From JBGPIT01 sp041485125 (GTDB taxonomy: Bacteria > Desulfobacterota > Binatia > UTPRO1), in contig JBGPIT010000049.1 in the NCBI GenBank assembly GCA_041485125.1, positions 1 through 19,288 of the forward strand: a stretch of DNA of 19,288 nucleotides, in the 5' to 3' direction. Each line of letters starts with the position of its first letter. Positions within the stretch are counted from its first letter, which is position 1. Below, piece after piece: positions 13,762 to 19,288 of the stretch. The notes under the pieces were generated by a model. It made no database searches, had not been told where the DNA came from, and saw only the letters and a list, made by a program, of their open reading frames with translations. The position numbers and the translations under genes were made by a program.

Positions 13762-14403
13762 TCACCGCCGAACCGGCTCGATCCCGTTCCGCGTCCCGGC
13801 GAGCTGGGCGAGTCGCGAGCTGACCTTGAGCCGCGCCGCGGTCGCCGCCTCCAGGTTGATCGCGAACCGAACTTTCTGATCCTGCACGAAGAGCTCGATG
13901 ATGCCGCCGCGGTGCATGAATCCCGCCGCTTCGCCGACCGTGAGAATGCTGCGACCCGCCACCTTCGAAAGCAGCTCCGCGTCCGTTGCCGCGCCGATGA
14001 AGAGGACGTGGCAGTGCGCGGCATCGTCGGCGGTCGTGACCCTGCGGACGACGATCGGACGACCGTCCACCTGCCGGCCGGCGGCGACGGCGTCGAGGGT
14101 CGCGCCGAACGGATCGCCGCCGGCGACGCCGATCACGATCGGGCCGCCGGCGCCGTCGAGCACGTCCGCCGGCCATTCGACGAATTGCGAGAAGTTGACG
14201 AGGAACGCCGCCTTGATCTCGTACTCCCCGGCGAGCGGGATCTCGGTGGCGGCGAGCCTCGCCGGCATCACCAGCACGGCGACCGAGATCACCGTAGCGA
14301 CGAGGAGACCCCAGCGCGCGCGCCCGCGACTGCGATCGCCCGCACGCCGACGCGATCTCGCGCCCGGAGCGCGCGAATCAGAAACGGAACGTGACCTTGC
14401 CAT
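13762..14403 (-). CDS. YfiR/DUF4154 family periplasmic protein
   Basis: 213 residues if the ATG at 14403 is used, giving an Arg-rich N-terminus, a hydrophobic signal segment at about 31-46 and a cleavage region near MPARLAATE. The DUF4154 core is clear: EYEIKAAFLVNFSQFVEWP (60-78), VLFIGAATDAELL (133-145), ILTVGEAAGFMHRGG (153-167) and IELFVQDQKVRFAINLEAA (169-187). YfiR proteins sit in the periplasm and restrain an inner-membrane partner (the cyclase YfiN) until redox or envelope signals release them. Here the partner is most likely the CHASE8 kinase 2 nt downstream. The start overlaps the receptor gene by 26 nt and is uncertain; the frame stays open to 14478. Of the two disulfides known in Pseudomonas YfiR, only a single Cys131 is visible here. 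Confidence 0.88.
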   Translation of the reverse strand: MARSRSVSDSRAPGARSRRRAGDRSRGRARWGLLVATVISVAVLVMPARLAATEIPLAGEYEIKAAFLVNFSQFVEWPADVLDGAGGPIVIGVAGGDPFGATLDAVAAGRQVDGRPIVVRRVTTADDAAHCHVLFIGAATDAELLSKVAGRSILTVGEAAGFMHRGGIIELFVQDQKVRFAINLEAATAARLKVSSRLAQLAGTRNGIEPVRR

Positions 14404-16438
14404 AGATGCCACGCTGGATCTCGGTCGACTCGACGCGGGTGCGGCTGGCGAACTCGAGGTGATGCGCGCTCGCCACATCCTGCAGCGCCAGGCTCAGGTC
14501 GAGCGCGTCGACGGGATGCCAGCCGAGTCGGACGTCGAAGCGAACGTGACTCGGCACGCCCTGGTTCGGCAGGTGATCGACGTAGTAGAGCGCGGCGTCG
14601 AGCTCGACGTGGCGGGGAAGATCCAGGTACGAGCGTACGTGGAATTGGTGCTCGGGACTGTCGCCCTCGGGCGCGTGCACGGTCGGGTCGTGGCTCGACG
14701 GGTCGCTGTCGAGGTGCATGCGCAAGAGCGTGGACGTCATCATGAGCCGCCACCACGGCGCCGCCTGCCAGCTCACCGCGCTTTCGATGCCGTAGGTGTG
14801 GCCGTGCGTCTTGTTGTCGAACTGCAGCGGCAGCTCGACGTGTCCGATCGGCTCGGCGACGAACCGCGCCGTCCGCGGTTCCGTCGAGTTGAGGTCGTCG
14901 TAGACGTTGTAGAACCCGGTGACGTCGGCGAAGACGGTTTCCCACGGGCGGAGCCGGTATCCGATCTCGTAGGCGACGAGCTTCTCGGACCTGAAGCGAC
15001 GATTGCCTTCGAGCACGACGGCGGTCGGGGTGCCGTCCTCGCCTGGGAAGACCGTCGGGACGACGCGTAGATCGCGGTCGGTCCGTGCCGGCGTCCGCAC
15101 CGCGCGCGCGACCGACAGCCACAGCGAGTGGCGCGGATGCGGCGTCCACAGCAGCGACACGCTCGGCTGGATCTCGAAGCCGCTGAAGTCGTTGTGCTCG
15201 AGCTTGGTCCCCGCCGTGAAGCGCAGGCGGTCGGCGACGAGCGGCACCTGATCCTGGACGAATGCGCTCCAGATCTCGTACTTGGCGGCCTGGGGCTGGA
15301 GCCCGACCGTGAACGAGTCGTCGAAGACGTCGGATACCCAACGGTAGCCGAGGCCCCACGCGATCTCATGCGCGCCGAGCCCGACGTGGTGCTGGAAATC
15401 GACGTCCACGGTGTCGACGAGCTCGCCGAGGTCGACGGCGCGGCGGTTGGCGTGGTCGTAGTACGCTTGCAAGGTCGCATCGGAGCGCTCGCCGAGGACG
15501 TAGTGCCAGCGCGCCAGTAGGTTCTGACCTTCGAGGTGCGTGCGCACGGCAATCGGTGGAGTAGTGAACGGCGGCGTCAGCTGGGTGCGAGGCACGAGCG
15601 TCTCGTCCTCGCCACCGCGATAGAGATCACCTTGCACCGTGACGGCGCTCGCCGGCGACGGCGCCCAGTCCATGCGAAAGCCGCCGCGGCCGACGTCCCA
15701 CCCGTCGGCGGCCGGGATCTGGCGTGCCGCGTGCTGCGCGTCGCGGTCGAAGTATTTCGCGTAGAGCCGGTACTGAGCGTGCTCGCCGAGCCGGCCGCCA
15801 TAGCGGACGGCGCCAAACCCGGTCTCTTCGGTGCCACCGCCCGCGGTCACGAGCGCGCCCTGCGTACCGGCGGCGTCCTTGGTGATGACGTTGATCACGC
15901 CGTTCACCGCGTTGGCGCCCCACAAGGTCGCGCCGGGACCGCGGATCACCTCGATGCGATCGACGTCCGCGAGCAGCGTGTCCTGGACGTCCCAGTACAC
16001 ACCGGATCGCGTCGGCGTGTAGACAGTACGGCCGTCGATCAGCACGAGCAGCTTGTTCGCGAACTCGCCGTTGAAGCCGCGCGCGCTGATCGCCCATCGG
16101 TTGCCGTCGATGCGCGCGACTTGGAGGCCGGGTGCCATCCGCAGAGCCTCGGGTATCGACGTCGCGCCGGAGCGACGGATGTCCTCGCGAGTGATGACGT
16201 AGATCGCCGATGTGGCGTCGAGCAACGGCTCCTCTTTCTTCGAAACCGACGTGATCTCGACGCCCATGAGCTGCTCGATGGTGAGATTACCGAGCTTCTG
16301 CGCGCGCTCTGCCACGTCGTCGCTCGCCGCGACCGCGGGCGCGCGCTTCACGACGACGAGCAGCGCGGTCGCGAGCAGCATGCATGTGAGCCGTCTCCGT
16401 CTCGCGTCGCAATGTTCACGGTTGCATTGTGCATCCAC
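14378..16438 (-). CDS. TonB-dependent outer-membrane receptor
   Basis: About 686 residues. From a GTG at 16438 the N-terminus is RRRR plus a hydrophobic core (about 17-30), a good signal peptide. ATG 16381 is an alternative but lacks basic residues before the core. The frame opens further to 16498, but that start would lie upstream of the promoter candidate. LMGVEITSVSKKEE (57-70) is the TonB-box region. The plug domain follows (AIYVITREDIRRSGATSIPE, LVLIDGRTVYTP, RIEVIRGPGATLWGANAVNG, to about 187). The 22-strand barrel fills the rest and ends in Phe (GKVTFRF). It is of the small BtuB/Cir-like size; the substrate is unknown. It heads the operon with the YfiR-like protein and the kinase, so uptake or ligand binding may be linked to signalling. 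There is no N-terminal FecR-type signalling domain. Confidence 0.92.
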   Translation of the reverse strand: MDAQCNREHCDARRRRLTCMLLATALLVVVKRAPAVAASDDVAERAQKLGNLTIEQLMGVEITSVSKKEEPLLDATSAIYVITREDIRRSGATSIPEALRMAPGLQVARIDGNRWAISARGFNGEFANKLLVLIDGRTVYTPTRSGVYWDVQDTLLADVDRIEVIRGPGATLWGANAVNGVINVITKDAAGTQGALVTAGGGTEETGFGAVRYGGRLGEHAQYRLYAKYFDRDAQHAARQIPAADGWDVGRGGFRMDWAPSPASAVTVQGDLYRGGEDETLVPRTQLTPPFTTPPIAVRTHLEGQNLLARWHYVLGERSDATLQAYYDHANRRAVDLGELVDTVDVDFQHHVGLGAHEIAWGLGYRWVSDVFDDSFTVGLQPQAAKYEIWSAFVQDQVPLVADRLRFTAGTKLEHNDFSGFEIQPSVSLLWTPHPRHSLWLSVARAVRTPARTDRDLRVVPTVFPGEDGTPTAVVLEGNRRFRSEKLVAYEIGYRLRPWETVFADVTGFYNVYDDLNSTEPRTARFVAEPIGHVELPLQFDNKTHGHTYGIESAVSWQAAPWWRLMMTSTLLRMHLDSDPSSHDPTVHAPEGDSPEHQFHVRSYLDLPRHVELDAALYYVDHLPNQGVPSHVRFDVRLGWHPVDALDLSLALQDVASAHHLEFASRTRVESTEIQRGIYGKVTFRF

Positions 16439-16749
16439 GATGCCGCCGACGGGAGCACCCCGCGTGCCACGCGCGTCTGCGCGATGCCCTACGCGCACAC
16501 GCGTACGTATCTGTCGCGATCAATCGTCATTCTGATCATGGTCTCGCGTGCGTGCGCGACGATATCGATCCCGCGCGGGTGTCATTGCGGAGGCAGGTAC
16601 GTGCCTTCGATCATCGACCGGATCGTTGTTTTGACTCGCGGTGAACAAAGTCGCGCACGTCGGACGGACGTTTCTGCACATTAACGTACCGAATGACGAT
16701 CGGCGCGCAGGTCTGCGAGCGGTGCGACTTGTGCAGGCGATCGTGACCT
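16439..16749. other. Divergent intergenic region, 311 nt
   Basis: Separates the receptor operon (minus) from the broken FAD oxidoreductase (plus). It contains the sigma-54-type site for the minus strand at 16454-16469. Elsewhere there is a 7-nt inverted pair (GGTACGT at 16596, ACGTACC at 16684). No clear plus-strand promoter, RNA gene or small ORF was found. Confidence 0.5.
16454..16469 (-). promoter_or_regulatory. Sigma-54-type promoter candidate for the receptor/YfiR/kinase operon
   Basis: On the minus strand TGGCACGCGGGGTGCT fits TGGCAC-N5-TTGCW with one mismatch and exact GG-N10-GC spacing. Initiation would be near 16443, just before the GTG at 16438 and about 62 nt before the ATG at 16381. 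It matches the site at 18205 in 14 of 16 positions. Confidence 0.45.
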
Positions 16750-18121
16750 GTGAAATCAGCGCGTGTGCGGACGGCGGTTGTCGAAGGGAGGAAGCGACTC
16801 GCGTTCGCGTCGACACCGATCACACGTCGCGAATTTCTCGACCGCACGCGGCGTGTGGCAATCGCGGCGGGCCTCGTCAGCGTGGCTCCCTGGCTACCCG
16901 GCTGCGGTGGCGACGAGAGCGGGCAACCGTCGGCAGCGGCGTGGCAGCTGTTGGCGCGACGCTTGAGCGGCACGCTGCTGCGCCGGGGCGATCCCGGCTT
17001 CGGCGCGGCGAACCAGCCCGACAACCTCCGCTACGCGCAGGTGCGCGCCGCCGGCATCGCCGAGTGCGTCAGCGCCGAAGACGTGAGCGCGTCGATCCTG
17101 TGGGCGCGCGACAACGGTGTGGCCCTCGTCGCGCGCGGCGGCGGCCACAGCTACGGCGGCTACTCGACCACCACCGGCTTGATGATCTCGGTCACGCCCA
17201 TGAGCGGCGTGGTGGTCGACCCGTCGCGCGGCGTCGTCGTGGTGCAGAGCGGCGCCAACAACGGCATCGTCTCGGACGCGATGGAGCCCCACGACGTCGC
17301 CATGAGGGAGCTTCGGCATCCAGACCTCGTTCACCTACGCCGTCAACGCCGTCGGCGACGTGTCCGTCTTCGAGCTCGAGTGGTCGGGGCGCGACGCCTG
17401 CGCCGCGGTGCTCGCCGCCTTCCAGCGGCTTCTACCGTCGGCGCCGGACGGCTTCTCGCTGCGGCTCGGGATCAACGTCACGGCGGACCAGCCATCGGAG
17501 GCGAAGCGTCCGGCGGCGATGGCGATCGGGCAGTTCTTCGGCCCGGCTTCGGAGCTCGCCGAGATCCTCGCCCCGGTGCTCGCCGTCGCGACGCCGGACG
17601 ACCAGATGATCGCCGACATGACCTACTGGCAGGGCAAGGATTTCCTCGCCGATCTCGAGGGCCCGGCTCGATACGCCGAGCGTTCGAGCTACATCGATCG
17701 GCCGCTCTCCGACGACGGCGTCGAGACGGTGCTCGCCCATCTCGACGAGTGGCCCGGCGGCAGCGGCAGCGGCTCGGCGAAGTTCTTCTCCTGGGGCGGC
17801 GCCATCAATCGCGTCGCGCCCGACGCCACTGCCTTCGTGCACCGCGACGACCTCTTCCTCGCCTCGTTCAGCACCTGGCAGCACGCCTACCACGGCGACA
17901 ACTTCGACCGCCTGGTGCGGATCAAAGCCGACCGCGATCCCGACGACGTCTTCCGCTTCGCCCAGAGCATCCCGACCGGGATCATGGCGGCGGCTCAGCA
18001 GGCGATGACACGGACGCGTCCGGCCTTCCCGCACCGCCCGAGCCTCGTGTCGCGAGTGACGAACGGCACGTTCATGCCGCGGGCCGTGGCGACGAGCATG
18101 CGATCGGCGGGATCGGCGTGA
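16750..18121 (+). pseudogene. Berberine-bridge-type FAD-linked oxidoreductase, disrupted by internal deletion and frameshift
   Basis: The first frame (GTG 16750 to about 17304, 185 codons) carries a Tat-like signal (TRREFLDRTRR, then a hydrophobic segment ending LPGCGG, a possible lipobox). It continues with the start of the FAD-binding PCMH-type domain: ARGGGHSYGGYS, with the His that usually holds FAD, then GVVVDPSRGVVVVQSGA and EPHDVAM. The sequence then jumps, in another frame (from 17306), to GSFGIQTSFTYAVN and runs to 18121, ending with the BBE C-terminal motif DPDDVFRFAQSIPTG. Intact relatives have about 60-70 residues between these points, including the GRCPTVG loop with the second FAD-linking Cys. 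That block is missing and the frame is shifted. As assembled the gene cannot make an active enzyme. Family role: oxidation of alcohols or sugars by covalent FAD, outside the cytoplasm. Confidence 0.8.
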
Positions 18122-18171
18122 AGCCGTCCCGGTCGAAATGAGGGCTCGAGCACCGCAAGGCGTGACGTGGT

Positions 18172-18183
18172 CGCGATATCGCG
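18172..18183. promoter_or_regulatory. 12-nt palindrome upstream of the PAS sensor
   Basis: CGCGATATCGCG is a perfect palindrome centred about 53 nt before the start expected from the adjacent sigma-54-type promoter. It could be half of an activator or repressor site. CG-rich palindromes also occur by chance in such DNA. Confidence 0.25.
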
Positions 18184-18204
18184 CTCTCGTCGTGTCGAAT
18201 TTCC

Positions 18205-18220
18205 TGGCACGCGGCATGCT
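18205..18220 (+). promoter_or_regulatory. Sigma-54-type promoter candidate for the PAS sensor gene
   Basis: TGGCACGCGGCATGCT fits TGGCAC-N5-TTGCW with one mismatch (A for the first T), exact GG-N10-GC spacing and a following CTTTT. Initiation near 18231 leaves a leader of about 21 nt to the ATG at 18252. It is the best such match in the window. Confidence 0.5.
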
Positions 18221-18251
18221 CTTTTCAACCCCTCGGTCGCCAAATCGCACC

Positions 18252-19288
18252 ATGCCACGGAAATCAAAGAACGACGTCTTCGTGCGACGTTCGCATAGCG
18301 ACCCGCAAGCGCCGGGGTCGCTGTCCAGCAGCTCGAGTCTCTGGCGCCTCCTCAACGCGCCGAAGCCGATCGATGCCGGCTGGATGCGACTCGCCTGCGC
18401 CATCTTCCTCGTCACCTACGCGGGGATCGCGGGGTTGCGGTACGAGGAATCCCATCACGCGTTCTTCTGGCTCCGGCTGTCGATCTGCGCCTACGCCGCG
18501 CTCGGCATCTGGCTGGCAGGACGGGTGACGTGGACGTCCGCGCGCGCGTACGCGATCGGCTTGGCGCTGCTCTTGCCTCTCCAGGCGGCGTACATCGACG
18601 GAATGCTCGGCAACCACGTCGGCGAGGTCGCGGTCTCGGCGCTCGCGACGTTCGTTCCCCTGGTGTTCATTCAAGCCGGGCGCGATCTGATCGTCGTCGA
18701 TCTCGCGCTCGTCGTAGGCCATGTCGTCGTGCTCGCCGTCGTTCCGAGCCCAGCCGCTCCGCTCGCTGCGCTCGGCGTCATGGTGGGCGGCGCGCTCGCG
18801 ACCGGTACGGTGGCGTGCCTGCAGGCGCTGATCTATCGCGCCCGTTGGACCCAGAGCGTCGACCAATTGAGGCAGGCGCTGGCGACGAGCGCCGCATGGA
18901 AGAGCCGCTACGACTCGGCGAGCCTGGCGAGCGGTCAGATCCTCTACGACTGCGATCCTCACACGAACGACGCGCGCTACGCCGGCAGCAGCGAGCACAT
19001 GCTCGGCTACACGCTGGAGGAGCTCGCCAACGGCGTGGCGCGCTGGATCGATCTGATCCACCCCGACGATCGCGCCGGATTCGAGCATGAGACCCGTCGC
19101 AGCGTCGAGAGGACGGAGCCGCGTCACCTGCAGTATCGTGCGCGGCGGAAAGACGGTCGCTACATCATCGTCGAGGACAGCGGCCACTTCGTCTTCGACG
19201 ACGGCATCATGCGCTTGGTGGGCTTCGTCTCGGACGTGACCGAGCGGGCCACGGCGGAAGCGGCGCGCGCGGAGGAGGCGGCGATCGC
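18252..19288 (+). CDS. Multi-TM membrane sensor with PAS domain, C-terminus beyond window
   Basis: 345 codons are open to the window end with no stop. Residues 1-40 are polar and cytoplasmic. About six transmembrane segments follow between 46 and 195 (for example ACAIFLVTYAGIAGL, YAIGLALLLPLQAAY, LATFVPLVFIQA, LIVVDLALVVGHVVVLAVV). A short helical linker at 196-222 leads to a PAS domain at about 223-332: YAGSSEHMLGYTLEEL, DLIHPDDRAGFEHE, then the PAC part YRARRKDGRYIIVED and GFVSDVTER. The following Ala/Glu helix is the usual lead into a histidine kinase or GGDEF domain, which is not visible. No Shine-Dalgarno is obvious. The ATG at 18252 was chosen because it follows the promoter candidate and precedes the first membrane segment. 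A long opposite-strand frame here is a shadow. Confidence 0.85.
   Translation, partial: MPRKSKNDVFVRRSHSDPQAPGSLSSSSSLWRLLNAPKPIDAGWMRLACAIFLVTYAGIAGLRYEESHHAFFWLRLSICAYAALGIWLAGRVTWTSARAYAIGLALLLPLQAAYIDGMLGNHVGEVAVSALATFVPLVFIQAGRDLIVVDLALVVGHVVVLAVVPSPAAPLAALGVMVGGALATGTVACLQALIYRARWTQSVDQLRQALATSAAWKSRYDSASLASGQILYDCDPHTNDARYAGSSEHMLGYTLEELANGVARWIDLIHPDDRAGFEHETRRSVERTEPRHLQYRARRKDGRYIIVEDSGHFVFDDGIMRLVGFVSDVTERATAEAARAEEAAI

Noticed and set aside
13760..14176. N-terminal extension of the histidine kinase frame
   Set aside because: The extension is Arg-rich antisense-like sequence lying inside the YfiR-like gene in another frame. The first membrane helix follows the ATG at 13759.
13898..15070. 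390-codon plus-strand frame opposite the YfiR-like gene and the receptor
   Set aside because: It crosses two genes that carry diagnostic motifs; its own translation has none.
18264..19187. 307-codon minus-strand frame at the window end
   Set aside because: Arg/Asp-rich shadow. The plus frame reads as membrane helices and a PAS domain.

Overview
This is 19.3 kb of very GC-rich DNA from a Gram-negative bacterium. Outer-membrane proteins (a porin and a TonB-dependent receptor), a YfiR-type periplasmic protein and periplasmic c-type cytochromes show the envelope type. The eight-copy Cys-rich DUF4215-like repeats and the unusual Rieske/cytochrome b cluster point to a deep-branching environmental lineage such as Binatota, Myxococcota or a former deltaproteobacterium. 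That placement is inference. No rRNA, tRNA, transposase or CRISPR array was seen.

Layout. (1) 1-2254, minus strand: an accessory, partly decayed stretch. It holds a TIR-domain membrane protein cut by the window edge, a frameshifted GT17 glycosyltransferase remnant, an intact family-2 glycosyltransferase, a possible 49-codon ORF and a truncated PAS-domain protein. (2) 2369-9288, plus strand: a tight seven-gene electron-transfer operon. The order is coiled-coil porin, two small monoheme cytochromes c, a GltD-like FAD/NAD(P) oxidoreductase with ferredoxin clusters, a Rieske protein, a fused cytochrome b, and a membrane-anchored pentaheme cytochrome c. It looks like a Q-cycle (bc-type) complex with an added flavin/ferredoxin module. 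(3) 9289-9675: an AT-richer regulatory region with a perfect palindrome over a promoter-like sequence. (4) 9676-11853, plus: a secreted protein with a predicted Cys-Gln thioester domain, an Ig-like domain and eight 31-residue Cys-rich repeats. (5) A strong hairpin, then 12206-16438, minus: a three-gene sensory operon of TonB-dependent receptor, YfiR-like protein and CHASE8-HAMP histidine kinase. (6) 16750-18121, plus: a berberine-bridge-type FAD oxidoreductase broken by an internal deletion with frameshift. (7) 18252-end, plus: a multi-TM/PAS sensor that runs off the window.

How the parts may work together. The electron-transfer operon probably oxidises quinol. One electron branch would pass through the Rieske protein to the cytochromes c, and the flavin/ferredoxin subunit would link the complex to a soluble redox pool. 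The receptor/YfiR/kinase operon looks like a variant of YfiBNR signalling in which the usual diguanylate cyclase output is replaced by a histidine kinase. Two sigma-54-type promoter candidates matching at 14 of 16 positions stand before this operon and before the terminal PAS sensor, so the two sensory units may be co-regulated. Weaker matches lie before the porin operon and the thioester protein. At least two genes (GT17 and the FAD oxidoreductase) are broken. From one sequence I cannot tell biological decay from assembly error.
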